In this document: positions 1-11,538 of the stretch, in pieces | How positions within the stretch are numbered: position 1 is the stretch's first letter | Layout: each line of letters starts with the position of its first letter | Source of the DNA: Poa pratensis | Taxonomy: Eukaryota > Streptophyta > Magnoliopsida > Poales > Poaceae | Assembly: GCA_947311845.1 (NCBI GenBank) | Contig: CAMZMU010000069.1 | Location: forward strand, 14,464,891-14,528,890 | Direction of reading: 5' to 3' | Length of the DNA: 64,000 nucleotides | Notes under the pieces: generated by a model | What the model saw: the letters and a program-made list of their open reading frames with translations, nothing else | Told to the model about the DNA's origin: nothing | The model's database searches: none | Program-made: the position numbers and the translations under genes

Positions 1-1240
1 ACGTTCTCTGGAGGGAGCGCCGCAGAAACACAGAAATACCGAAACAGAGACCTGGAGCTGCAGATTGGAGGGGGAAAACTCCGGCGGGGCGCTGCCGGCG
101 TGGTCTCCATCTTCTCCAACGACTTCTCCGCCGTCTCCATGATGAAGAGGGAGTAGTCCACCTCTGGACTATGGGTTTGTGGAAGTAACTTATGTATCTC
201 TCTCTCTCGAGTTTCACTAATTAGTACCGTATGAGCTGCCGAACATGATTACGGTCATCTATGTAATACCTTTGTGGTGGATCTTTTTATGAGTTAATAT
301 ATATTTGAGATTGCAATGGTTTTGTTTCAGTTATGAAAGTAGATGCATATTATGTACCCGTTCTTATTTACTTGTTATGATCAGGCATGTTTATGAGAGC
401 GTGTGAGGGGGAACGTGTGCATTAGTTGGAGTAACGGGGGGTGGCTAGTGCAGTGAACGTCAGAGAAAGTTCTGCGATCCACTTGGATGTTTTACCTTAC
501 TTTGTTACCTCACTAGGGATAAAACGAAATACCATGCTACCGGAGATGTGGGTGTGACCATTGCCACTACTCCATGACTAGATCTAGCATGTTCTTATTT
601 TAACTTCATGTCATGATACTTATTGCTATACTCTGAGTTATTTTAATTACTGAGTTGTTATGATTTAGTTCGCATCTTGGTAGAGTATAAGAGAGACTAA
701 TAACCAAAAGGTCTCTATGTTAGGACGTGATGCCCATATAATTATAACTTGTCATTAAACTGTTGTGTTGCAATCTCCTATGTCAACTCTAGTGTTTCAT
801 TGTCTACCACTTTATTAAAAGAGAGTGCATTTGTGAAACCATGAACCCCGGTACATTTTTAATCATAAGAAACACCTTTCCAACAACTTTTACCACTTTT
901 CCATTTTCTGCCATTTAAAAATCCGAAAATACAAAAATACTTTTACATCTTGCATTCATTATATAAAACCCAAAAATATCATTTATCATTGCTACCACCA
1001 TCCTTGCATATTTATTTACCACCATTGCATATTTATTTCTTGTTTGCATTGCATATTATCTTGATATCATTCTCACACCTTGTCCTTGACAACCACTAGG
1101 TGAGGTTGAGGACCAAAGCATTTACTTTGTTTTGTAGGTAACCAAAAGAAGGATAGGAAAGATAAATCTTCACTACCGATTCCCCGAGAGTTCGATATTA
1201 AACCCTCGAGTCACCCTCGTTGGGAAAACACGTCTTCCAC
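1..1240. other. Non-coding repetitive DNA, retroelement-like, no gene
   Basis: No supported coding region. The stretch is AT-rich after about 180 and includes a CT microsatellite near 200. Its style resembles the untranslated part of a Triticeae retroelement, but no LTR pair, primer-binding site or conserved domain is visible, so the class is left open. Confidence 0.4.
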
Positions 1241-2160
1241 TTACTACACACTCTGCACTTGGAGTCTCAACCTAACCCATTTACTTTTCACGCATGTAAC
1301 TACGTGAAGGGCCATCAACCGTGACGGAAAAAAACGTAATGGTTGTTGGTCTCCGTGTCGGGAACATGCTACCACGTGTGTCAGACAAATACTGTCATGT
1401 CAGCCCTTGTCGGGTGACGTCATGTTCTGTCGTCTAACGTGACATCACCCGTCGCATGGACCAACCAGACGAAAACATCAGGACGTCCCTTAGGTTGACA
1501 CGTGCAGGGCCCATAGAAAGACACGTGTCGACATCTCAGGCAACATGTGTCAACCAAACAGGACACGTGCCCCTTTTATAGGGGACACGTGGACATATCT
1601 TGGGTGACACGTAACAGGTTTCCAACCGGCCCATTTCGATAAATGGGCCTTGTATAAATGGGCCACGACATCAATTTTACGGCCGGCCTAGTTATGGCAT
1701 GGCCCAGACATGCCCAGCCCACTGACTATCGGCTCATGTATATACGGCCCAGCGAAAATCACCCTTCTGTCAGCCCATCTTGTAAGGCGCACATAGCAGC
1801 GGCCCATTAAACAGAGGCCCATTTACGGTCTGAGACATCTTCGTATGGGCCATTTTCTCCCGGCCCTTAAGGCCCATGTACGCCGGCCCGGTTATTATCT
1901 TGACCCTTATCCTGGTCCATTTACGTACAACCCGTTTGCAGCAGGCCCACTTAAGAGCGGCCCGTTTACCCAGTTAATTCCGGCCCATTAATACTGGCCC
2001 AGCTACAGACGACCCATTCATATCTGGACTGTTTACCGACGACCTATTTACGTAAAGCCCACTCCATGTCGGCCCAATTACGATCTGGAAAATGTACGGT
2101 ACGGCCCATTTCGACCGGCCCAGTTAGAGTGATGACGGCTTATTAGGGCCCATTAGTCAT
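1241..2160. repeat. GGCCCA/TGGGCC-rich degenerate array
   Basis: From about 1620 to 2160 the hexamers GGCCCA or TGGGCC, with near variants such as GGCCCG, recur more than fifteen times, usually followed by short AT-rich spacers such as TTTACG. The 1360-1600 part is rich in ACGTG motifs and has imperfect inverted repeats. Degenerate subterminal arrays of this sort are typical of CACTA-type transposons, so a CACTA flank is my preferred reading. Element ends (CACTA...TAGTG) are not visible here. The array stops where gene fragment A begins. Confidence 0.5.
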
Positions 2161-2164
2161 TCAC

Positions 2165-2816
2165 AGATGTGGGTACTGTTTTGTGCTATACAGGTATGGA
2201 TCCCTCCGTCTACGACATGATGAAAGCTATGCTGGCGGAGAAGGCGACGGCCGTGCAAGCGCCGCCAGCATTGGCGAAGAAAGTCAAAACAGAGCCGGGG
2301 TCGTCGCCGTTGTTGTGCCGAAAGAAAGGGAAACTGGGTGGTACCATCGGCGAGGATGGTCCGTCTTCTGTGCTACCGAACACCCCGCCTGCCCCCCATG
2401 GCTTTAAGGTGCCCACCGGAGCGCGTTCGCCACCACCGGGATTTCCCCAGATGCCAAAGGACTTCGCCAGTGGATACGTTGGAGTTGGAGAGAGCACTGA
2501 TCGGCAGACTGCACGAAAACTGCAGGAGCAGGTCAGACCTGGTTGTGTATCCTTGGGCTATGCGCTGGAACTGGAGGAGAAGCTGGGGGAGAAAGAAGCG
2601 GAGATCGCCACTCTACGGAAGCAGCTGGAGGAGACGGATGGTGAGCTAGCGTGGCGAAGAGTACGTGGAAGGCGGCGGTGCATGAGCTCCTAGGATCAGA
2701 GGAGCGCGTGCGGCGGCGTGCAGAGAACGCCCTGGAGGGGTACAAGCGCTGGAAGAAGAGCAGCGGAACGGCAGGGAGGACATGAGGCGTGTCGCTCTCT
2801 GGCTGATCTTGCGCAT
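2165..2816 (+). pseudogene. Transposase_28 family copy A, 5'-truncated
   Basis: Starts inside intron 1: 2172-2194 matches the 3' end of intron 1 of copy C, and exon 2 follows (residues MDPSVYDMMK). It keeps the KKVKTEPGSSPLLCRKK basic segment, the SSVLPNTPPAPHG and PPPGFPQMPKDFASG stretches, then the coiled coil (SLGYALELEEKLG...). Against copy C, the end of exon 2 and all of intron 2 are deleted, fusing CTGCAG to GAGCAGGTCAGACC in frame. A one-base deletion near 2650 shifts the frame, so the protein ends at 2693, although homology runs to about 2790. Exon 1 with the family domain is absent. The copy ends at about 2816, where the poly(T) of a LINE begins. Clearly non-functional. It abuts the GGCCCA array and may have been captured by that element. 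Confidence 0.8.
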
Positions 2817-3114
2817 TTTTTTTAGATAAAAGGGGTCTCCCCCCAATTTCATTGAAATCGAAAACAGGGAACAAGTTTTACAATCCAGGCAAAGCTGAAG
2901 CGCAGAGCCAGGTTCCACCAACATACAGATCACTAATGATCAGAGATATAGAAAGCAAAAGCTACCACAGAACGAAAACTAAAACTGCTGCCTCTAACCA
3001 CCAACATTCACGCAAGGAACCTTGCAAGGATCAACCGACAGGCTTCAGCTTGATCATGATGGAAGGCATCAGGTGAAGGAACAGAGGAATCACCAGCTCC
3101 AAAGACCATCGTAG

Positions 3115-6100
3115 TCATCTCCAAGCGATGCGAAGCACGTCTGCCATCTTCTTGTTCAGAGCGATCGCGTTTCTTGCCAACGAAATGGCTTCCGCATCTT
3201 TGGAGAGTACCTTCCAGTGGTCCAGATCCATGGCAACCCTTCTCCAAATGTCTCGAACTCCTGGCCAGGTTTTTTCCTGAAAACACATTTCATTACGAAG
3301 CTTCCAAATAGACCAAAGCACAGAAGTGCACACAATATTAATGACAGAATTCTTGCAATTGCTCAACCACCAGCGAGCCACTGATTCAAAATCAGCTCCC
3401 ACCTGAGAGATGACAGGCCAAATAAGCTTAGCTACAAAGCAATCAAAGAAAAGATGGCGAGTAGTCTCGGGTTCTGAGCAGAATAAGCAAGTTCCATCTT
3501 CTACGTGCCTACGTTTCACCAAATTATCTCTAGTTAGAAGTCTATTATTAGACATCAGCCAAAGAAACACATGGAGGCGCGGGGGGACATGTAGCTTCCA
3601 AACAGCAGGAGAATGCATAGGCACTACTCCTCTGTTATTAACGATGGCGTAGAACGACCTCACACTGTAAACGCCAGATGATGAAAACATCCAAATCGGA
3701 GAATCTTCAGCATCAGTGAAGTTAACCGTGCTTACAAGTTGGCACAGCTCCAACCATCGATTTAAAATCTCTGGGGAAACACTTCTCCGAAAGGAGAATT
3801 TTAAGTTAACCCCATCCCAAGCTTGAGCTAATGTAAGATCATGCTCATTAACGATGGAAAAAAGATCCCAATAAAGGATGGCAAGACTACAATTACCAAT
3901 CCAAACGTCACTCCAGAATCTAATTTTCACACCGTTACCGACATGCCATTTATAACCCATCTTGGCAGCCTCAATAGCCCACATGACTCCTTTCCAAAAA
4001 GGAGATCAATGAGCCGGAGCAGCACATAAAATGTTTGGGGACAGATCATATTTAAAATCAACAATCTTCCTCCAAATTTTATTTGCATCTAGGTGGTATC
4101 GTTTAATCCAGGAGGCAAGCAAACACAGGTTGAATTCCCTCAAGTTTTGGATACCCAACCCACCATACTCCTTCTTAAGGCAAACTAAATCCCAATTGGC
4201 TAAATGATATTTTTTTTATCATCAGAGTCACTCCATAAGAAGTGAGCCATCTGCGAGTTAATCATTTTAATAGCCCACTTGGGACATTTAATAACAGACA
4301 GTAAATACATTGGGATGCTAGCAATACACGATTGCAGCAACACTAGTCTGCTCTTGTAATTCAAAGTTTCCCTCTCCATCCACCAAATCTTTTAAAGATT
4401 TTATCAATAACTGGTTGAATATCTTCTTTCCGCAATTTAGTAAAATGAATTGGGACCCCCAAATATTTACAAGGAAACGAAGCAATCTTGCAACAGAAAA
4501 CCTGAGCAAAGATATTGGCATCATTATCATCAACGTTAATGACCATAAGATCAGATTTATGATAATTGATCCTCATGCCTGACATCCCTCAAAATAGGAG
4601 AGCAGCCATTTAAGGTTCCTGGCATATTCTAAATTATTTTCAAGGAAAAGGATAGTATCGTCAGCGTACTGAAGACTAATAACTCCACCAGGAACAACTT
4701 GCGGAAGCAAACCCCGAATCAATCCAAGGTTAGCAGCTTTAAAAAGCATTTTAGAGAAAACATCCGCCACTAAATTAAATAAAATTGGTGAACTGGGGTC
4801 TCCTTGTTTTAATCCTCTACTTGCTTTAAAGTAAGGACCATTAATATCATTCAATCTAACACAGAAGGAACCCCCTACCAAAAGACTTTTGATCCAATTC
4901 CTAACAATTGGACCAAAGCCTCTAGAAGCAAGCATCTCATCCAAAAAGGCCCAATCAACCCGATCGTAGGCTTTTTCATAATCTAACTTAAGCACCAAAG
5001 CACTATCACCACTAGAATGAGCCGCATGAATCAACTCCTGCGCAGCAACAACACTTTCTAGAATGAACCGACCTTTGATGAAAGTCGTTTGGTTATTAGC
5101 AATCATCCTACTACCGATAGGAGCAATCCTATTAGTAATAGCTTTTGATATAATTTTAAGGCTACAGTTACCCAAGCTGATAGGCCTAAATTTCTTCATA
5201 TCCCTGGCATCAGCTTCCTTAGGGATAAGGGTAACAATGGCATAATTCAACCTGGCAACGTTAAGATTACCAGACTCAAAATCTCGCACCAAGGCCATGA
5301 AATCTTTCTTAATAAGGTCCCAAAACCGTTGTAAAACATAAAAGAGAAGCCATCTGGGCCAGGGGCACCATTGGCATAGGACTCAAAGACTACTTTCTTA
5401 ATTTCCTCCTCAGAGAAGGGTTTTTGAAGATCATCGTTTTCCGCATTTGTAACCATATCCTCAGGATCCCAGAAATTGGGTCCCAGGGAAACATTAGGTT
5501 TATCCTCTCGAGAGAAAAGATTTTTATAAAAATTTGAAGCGATTTTAAGCATCCCAGAATCGGACTCCTCCGGACCACAGGGTCCATCGAGCACCGCAAT
5601 TTTCTTCTTCCTTCTCCTCTGGCTGGCAACATCATGAAAGTAAGAAGTGTTTCTATCACCTTCTTTAATGTATCTATCGCGAGATCTTTGCCAAGCTTTC
5701 GTTTCCTCTTGCTCTAGAAATTTATTTAGATCATTTTTAATTTGTTCCATACGTTGTTTCTCTTGACCAGTCAGCAGGTTAGCCTCCGAAAAGGTATCTA
5801 AAATATCAAACTCAAGACTCAGATCTTTCTTAGTTTTTCTACCAGCTGACTCAACATTAATACTCCATCCTTTAGAGGCTTTCCTAAGAAGTCGCAGCTT
5901 AAATTGCCACACTTCAATAGGAGAGGACAAATGACATGGAGTGTTCCACACCTTATGAACTAGATTGATATACTCAGCATGACCAAGCCACCATTTCTCA
6001 AAACGAAAAAGCTTAGGAGGAGGGCTACAACTATCGCCCGAGTCAATCACCAGAGGAGTGTGATCACTCACTGGTTTAGGCAACGATCTAACAGAAGTAA

Positions 6101-6733
6101 GTGGAAAGAATCCACTCCAATCAGTACTTGCAAATACACGATCTAACGTAGCCATAACCGGGACAGCCTGGTTATTAGACCACGTATAGCTTCTGTTTGC
6201 CAATTTTAATTCGATCAAAGAGTGCTTATTCACCCAGTCATTGAATAAAAAGGTCCAATTAGCATTAATTTGACCATTATTCTTTTCTGTAGCACTCCTA
6301 ACAAGATTAAAGTCTCCCCCAACAAAATGGGAGTAGAGCAATTGTCCAAGACATCGTGTAGTTCAACAATGAACTCTACTTTGTCCTCATAATAAGCCGT
6401 ACCATAAACAACAACCAACTGCCAGACACAGTTAAGTCTCTTGTCAAAAACAGTAACTGAGACACAGTACTTAAAGCAGCGGTGACAAACAATATTAAAA
6501 AGATCATCTCGAAAACCAACCAGGATACCACCCGCAGATTTATTTGCAGGCAGTTCCACCCAGGAGAAATCCCAGGGGCCCGAGATGTACTTCAAAAAAA
6601 AGAGGAGAGAACTTCCTGCACTTGGTTTCTTGAATGCCAACAAACTCAGTTTATTGTTGACAACAAAATCAGGTAAAGCTTGTTTTCGGCCGGGTTTCCC
6701 CGTACCTCTAATGTTCCAAATGCCCCCTATCAT
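3115..6733 (-). pseudogene. LINE ORF2: endonuclease, reverse transcriptase, zf-RVT
   Basis: The N-terminus (GGIWNIRGTGKPGRKQ, 6733-6680) and later GGDFNLV (about 6325) and VSDHTPLVI (about 6070) are endonuclease motifs of plant LINEs. The reverse transcriptase follows: FRPISLGNCSLKIISK, LKLDYEKAYDRVDW, GLKQGDPSSP and the catalytic QYADDTILF (about 4660). The C-terminal zf-RVT part is open from 3984 to 3115 (PPRLHVFLWLMSNNRLLTRD...CLFC). The frame changes near 6330, 5300 and 4580, and a stop interrupts near 4000. The enzyme would nick DNA and copy LINE RNA at the target; this copy cannot make a full protein. No RNase H domain was seen. Confidence 0.9.
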
Positions 6734-8377
6734 ATTGAAGATTTTGTTTTTTCTACTTCTAACAACCGACCAAGGGTTGGGGTAAAAACCACTTTCAGGA
6801 TAGGCAGCTGATCTGAAGGAGGTAAATTAATAACAAAATTCACACCCTTACTACCAACGAGAGTATGAACATTGTCAAGTTTATTACTAGGTGAATCACC
6901 ACGAGATGAACAAACACCTTCAGCTAGATCAATCAAAGAGTTGGAACTCAAAATAGCAAAGGAATTACCTTTAAAGGCAGCTGGAATCTCCAGATTCCTC
7001 TTCCTCTGATACTCCTTGGCTTTATCAATTATGCTAATAGTTCCATGATTCCTCGAGCTTCGACGGGCAGCCACCACCGGACCCCATTTTTGTTTAGGCG
7101 CAGGGGCATTAGGATTAGCACCAGGAGGCACCATAGTCTGCTCAGACACATTATCCAGGAATGGAAGGAGAGTGCGTTTGAAACTACCAAGCTTCTCAAC
7201 AGTCTCAGTGTCCAGACAACTTTTTTCAAGATCTTCACCATCAGACTCTTCATCATAATCAATTCCATTCAGAATTTGAGAGCAATATTCCACATTAGCT
7301 GACTTTTCACCAAGCTGACCAAGAACTTGTTCCTCGACATCCTCAACATCAATGTGAAATGGATGTTGCCCATCATCCCAGTTCTAGATCTTGTCATCAA
7401 TCGATTCATAACTAAGCTTGTCAGGTTGAGATCTCGCAGGACTGGATAGCAAAGCCTCTTTCTCATTGGAAGCACCTTGCCAGCTGGCGCAGACACCCAA
7501 TCCAACAGCAGAATGTATGTCTGGCATGGTAATTGACTGGGTAGGAGCAGGAGCAAGAGGGGGTTGCCATGCAGGGCCCGGGTTCCTATTCTCTGTGTCA
7601 GTATCCATGTTGCTCTGTGGCTGATCAGACAAGCTGATATTATTACCACCAGGGCCTGGACCATTGCCATCAATAGCTGCAGCAGTGGGGATAGCAACCT
7701 TCAAATCCAGCATGTATAGTTGTTGATTCATCTCAACAACCCTTTGAGGAGGAATCTTCGAAGGATCTTTGGTGGAGATTAGCAATCTTACTTCAGCATA
7801 GAAACTCTTGAAGAAAACCGGCCAATCCACATCCATGAGCACACCAAAGAGGGAAGCAAGCTGACCGAATGTTTTCCAAACACACCACTTGGGAGGAATG
7901 CCACGAACAGTAACCCAACCATCTTGAAGAGATCCGAATGGGGTAAGGCTACCATCCCAGGTTGAAATCTTCACAGTAACACCAACCTTTTCAAGGTCAA
8001 AAGCAGGGAATTCCGCCAGTTCCTTGACATTCTTCCATGGTGGGAACCTGACCAGAAAAGACCCAGGGCTCTATTCTCTTATTTGCCATGGCCACTTCCT
8101 TGCTTTGCAGAAAATAGCAGTCAGATCTTTCTCCAGTTCAGTTACAGAGATGTTGCCTTTCCTGATCGACACAATTCAACAGTTACTGAAGTTAAGCCAT
8201 TGCTTTTCACCTTCTTCAGGCACATCAAGATGGTAGAACCCTGACCCAGTATTGGCACTACCAAAGTAACAAGCAGTAGGATGTTCCTTCACCCAGTGGG
8301 AGCAATTTTGCACCGGTTGGCCAGCCAAGTTGCAAATGAAACAGAGTTTTGCTTTCACACAATTCCCCACAATCAAG
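6730..8377 (-). pseudogene. LINE ORF1 (RNA-binding/Gag-like), broken
   Basis: One reading frame runs through the whole segment with in-frame stops near 8177, 8077 and 7384. The N-terminal part has a CFIC...H...C cluster (residues CFICNLAGQPVQNCSHW), which looks like a degenerate zinc knuckle. It is followed by a segment resembling the DUF4283-type region of plant LINE ORF1 ([17 protein letters not shown], then [18 protein letters not shown]), and a low-complexity Pro/Asn tail. ORF1 proteins bind LINE RNA in the transposition particle. The end overlaps the start of ORF2 by a few bases. The stops make it non-functional. Confidence 0.75.
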
Positions 8378-8450
8378 TACTCCATCCGTCCAAAATACTT
8401 GACATGGATTTATCCAAATTCGGATGTATCTAAACTTGTTTTAGAGCATC
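8378..8450. repeat. Stowaway-type MITE, single arm
   Basis: TA followed by CTCCATCCGTCCAAAATACT and a GGATGTATCTAAACTTGTTT-like arm matches one end of a grass Stowaway (Tc1/mariner) MITE. The second arm is missing, so it is truncated. It marks the broken 5' end of the LINE. Confidence 0.6.
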
Positions 8451-8497
8451 TCCAGCGGAACCTCAAATGACACTTCAAACCATACTTGGAGTGTGGC

Positions 8498-9160
8498 GGA
8501 CAGAAACCTTGCCGCCGCCATGACATCTCTCGTGTCGCTGGCGCCGCCTTCTTGTACTCGTGCTTCCGCTGGTTCCAAAGGGAGATCCATCCATCTACGA
8601 CATGATGAAAACCATTCTGGCGGAAAAGGCAGCGTCCGCACAATGGCGAACAAGGAGAAAAGCGAGCCGGACAACGATGCGCCGTTGCTGCGAGGAAAGA
8701 AGAGGAGGCTGGATGAAGCAGCGGGTCAGTCTTCTTGTGTGATGCCAAACAGCCCGTGTGCCGTCCATGGCTGCGCGGTGTCCACCGGCGCGTGTTCGCC
8801 ACCTCCGGGATTCCCCCAGACGCCACAGCATGTCGCCAGCGGACACGGTGAAGAGAGCCCTGATTGCCAGACTGCACCGGACATGCTGCGAGGTGCCGTC
8901 GCGCCACAGCAGGAGCTCATGTTTGCGGCGAGCAGGCCATCCGAGGTACGCAATCAAGTGTAATGTACGATTTTTTACTGCTAGATGCTTGTCCGTAGTC
9001 TGATCGATCACAATGCCACATTGTTTGCGAGTAGGCCATGAAACACGCAATGGAGCTGGAGAAGAAGCTGGCGGCCCGGGACGCGGAGGTTGCCGCTCTG
9101 CAGGACAAGCTGGACAAGGCCCGAGCGGAGCTCGCCGTGGTGAGGGCAGCGAGCATCTGA
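8498..9160 (+). pseudogene. Transposase_28 family copy B, intron 1 precisely absent
   Basis: Begins in the last part of exon 1 (NLAAAMTSLVSLAPPSCTR matches NLAAAMISPLSPSYTR of copy C) and runs straight into exon 2 (DPSIYDMMKTILAEKAA). The join is CCAAAG then GGAGATCC where copy C has CCAAAG, a 70-bp GT...AG intron, then GGATGGATCC. Intron 1 is therefore missing at the splice sites, while intron 2 (about 8957-9038, GT...AG) is kept. Exon 3 gives the coiled coil AMELEKKLAARDAEVAALQDK, ending with TGA at 9160. Small frameshifts near 8580 and 8640 break the frame, and most of exon 1 is gone. A Mutator-like element is inserted 65 bp downstream. Confidence 0.8.
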
Positions 9161-9233
9161 GGCGGAGCGAGAGCGGGACAGCGCCAAGGCGGCGGCGCGC
9201 TCCGGTTGGTTCCAGTATCAGGATCTTTCGATG

Positions 9234-11529
9234 GGACTGAGATCCCGTGCCCCGCAAGAGGCAGGGCACGCTGTGCCTCGAGGCCCACGATCCACCATCC
9301 ATCTCCCATCCAACGGACTGCAACGAGTCAATGCAAAATTGGACCTGGTCCGCTCGATTCGTCCCCTTCCTCTGTTCCTCGAGCGTCCCTGTTTCTCACG
9401 CGCGACGGCTCGAGGCGATGGCGAGCTGCTGGTCCCATCACCGAGCCTCGCTGCTGCTGCTCCCGTCGTTGAGCCTCGCTGCTGGTCCCGTCGCCGAGCC
9501 TCGCTGCCGCTGCACATGAGGAAACGGCCTCGACGGCCGCCCACCTCTCTCTGCTCCGTCCGCCTGCCCTCCGGCGTCTGCCTCCGCACGTTTCGATGGC
9601 CCCTCCATCGTCATGGACCGCCACGCCCGCTCGGACTGCCACGGGCGTCCTGGACTTGGCAGCAGCTAGACAAGAGGATATGTCTGCACTGCACACAAAC
9701 AGCACTGGACAACTCCAGGATACGAAATTCAGTAAACTGAAAATATGGACAGCATCAGTAAAATGTTTAATCTGCAGAATTTAGTACCCAAAAATGAACT
9801 GAAGAAGAGTTGAACTGAGGCATTCATTATACAATCAATTAGAAAATGAAATCGAAATGAATTGAACAATGTACAACTTTGTAGCATTAGTAACTCAAAT
9901 TTGGCAACAACAACAATCTGTTCTTACATTATCCTTCAAGTACATAAATTAGGCCAGTCTACTTGTACACTTAGGCCACGAAAGACTATAGTCAGTCCCC
10001 AAAATCCAAAATACTGTAGCCATCTTTGTCCAAAATGCTAGCCAAAATGTCCAAATACTAGTATCTAACAAGTTTGTACATGTTAGAACAGATCTTCATC
10101 ATAAACACCACCAGGGGAGCCATCAAGAGCTGCGTGTAACTAATGACCGTGTTGCTCTCTTGAACCTCCACATTTGCTTGATGTTGTACACCATCGAGGA
10201 CGGTGATTTGGAGGACGAGCTCCACAGAGCTCGTTTAAAAAAATCAAAAACGATATTTTAAGTTTCCAAAAATTCTGAAAACAAAATCCTAGAAGTAGAC
10301 CATGATTATGTCTACCATCGTGCAAAATACCAATGTGAAATATTGTGTATTGTGGTCTGTGCAAAAATAACAAATTTCTGGATCTGAGATGTGATTTGAA
10401 AATTTTCAGATTTGTCAGGATTTGTCTTTTTTGTGTAGAACGGAATACAAACTATTACGGGTTGAAAATTTACAGACTCGTAGAATAGGTCATTGTGAAC
10501 GTCTAGGATTTTTTGCAGCATTTTTAGAAACTTAAAAATATCGATTTTATTTTTTTCAAAAAGGGCTCCATGGAGCTCGTCCTCCAAATGAACTTTCCTC
10601 TTACTTGAGGACCGTCATTTTTCTTTTGTTGCTGCCATGAAAATTCTAGTATTTAGTTTAGCAATGAATGGTAACAATATGTCATGTATAGATTGTTGGG
10701 GATATACCAAGTGGGGTATCTCTGAAAATCTTAGGCATCCCATTGTCAATTTCCCCATTGCAGGACACTTGCAAATGCACAACACTTACAATTGCATAGC
10801 ACACTAATCAGCAAGAATTTTGTAAAATAAGACAGGAAACACATCAATTAATCCTCACAATGATTCATGACAATGGATGCAATATAGGCTAAAGAAACAC
10901 ACAACCAGATATATAAAGGATAAATAAGGTTAATTGTTCCAGTACAATTTTCAGGATTGAACTAACAAATTTCCAGCACAATATATGCCTCAAATTTTCA
11001 GTACTGAACTAACAATCAAGCACAATTTTCAGTTCCAAAGTACACATATACAGAGGACGTTTCTACAGAGGACTAACCTGCTCTGTGTTGGGCTGGGGAG
11101 AACCGCGGTCGAGGAGGGGTCGCAGGAGTGCGGACGCGGTCGGCGGAGCTGAGGTAGGGCTCGTCGGAGATCTTCACGGCGGGGACGAGGAGCTCGTCGG
11201 AGCGGGGTGGGGATGAGAAGGCCGTGGGGGCGGACGGGATTGCCGGCGCCGTTTATCCGGTGGCCGCCGCCGGAGATCCCATGGCGCCCTTCCCCATGGC
11301 GGCGACGGCGGCACAGCTCTCCACCGCAGTTCCCGCCCGAAGTCCTCTGCAAACGTTCGTTTCCCGCCGTTCTGTTGCCTCGCGCGCGTGAGAAAGAGGA
11401 AGGAGACGAGCGGACCAGGTCCAATTTTGCGTTGACTCGTGGTTGTCCGTTGGATGTGAGATGGATGGTGGATCGTGGGCCTCGAGGCACAGCGTGCCCT
11501 GCCTCTTGCGGGGCACGGGATCTCAGTCC
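9234..11529. mobile_element. Non-autonomous Mutator-like element with 9-bp TSD
   Basis: Long terminal inverted repeats start GGACTGAGATCCCGTGCCCC at both ends. They are nearly identical for about 130 bp and recognisable for about 170 bp (9234-9405 and 11529-11365 inverted). The flanks are a 9-bp target duplication with one mismatch: CTTTCGATG at 9225-9233 and CTTTCAATG at 11530-11538. Long TIRs with 9-bp duplications define Mutator-like elements. No transposase is visible. Both subterminal regions are GC-rich and give long ORFs on both strands (for example 11490-11029 on the minus strand), possibly captured gene sequence, but I recognise no product. A foldback MITE sits inside at 10198-10598. 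Confidence 0.85.
10198..10598. mobile_element. AT-rich foldback MITE nested in the Mutator-like element
   Basis: The ends are inverted copies of GGA..GT.CATTTGGAGGACGAGCTCC (left from 10198, right ending at 10598) around a 350-bp AT-rich core. Related elements occur at 12342-12792 and, more diverged, at 25523-25895 and 49616-49895. No coding capacity. A target duplication is not clear. Confidence 0.6.
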
Positions 11530-11538
11530 CTTTCAATG

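Larger units (their letters stand above)
2818..8377 (-). mobile_element. LINE (non-LTR) retrotransposon, decayed
   Basis: A minus-strand LINE. Its poly(A) tail reads as a T run at 2818-2826 beside copy A. Going 3' to 5' on the plus strand there is a zf-RVT domain, reverse transcriptase, an AP-type endonuclease and an ORF1 with a cysteine/histidine cluster. All frames are broken. The 5' end stops at about 8377, where a Stowaway-type MITE arm begins, so the apparent ATG at 8385 belongs to the MITE. I found no copy of the 3' flank GGCTGATCTTGCGCA on the 5' side, which fits 5' truncation. Confidence 0.9.

Noticed and set aside
8375..8385. ATG at 8385 as the native LINE ORF1 start
   Set aside because: The codon lies in the Stowaway MITE terminus (GTACTCCAT complement), so it is fortuitous.
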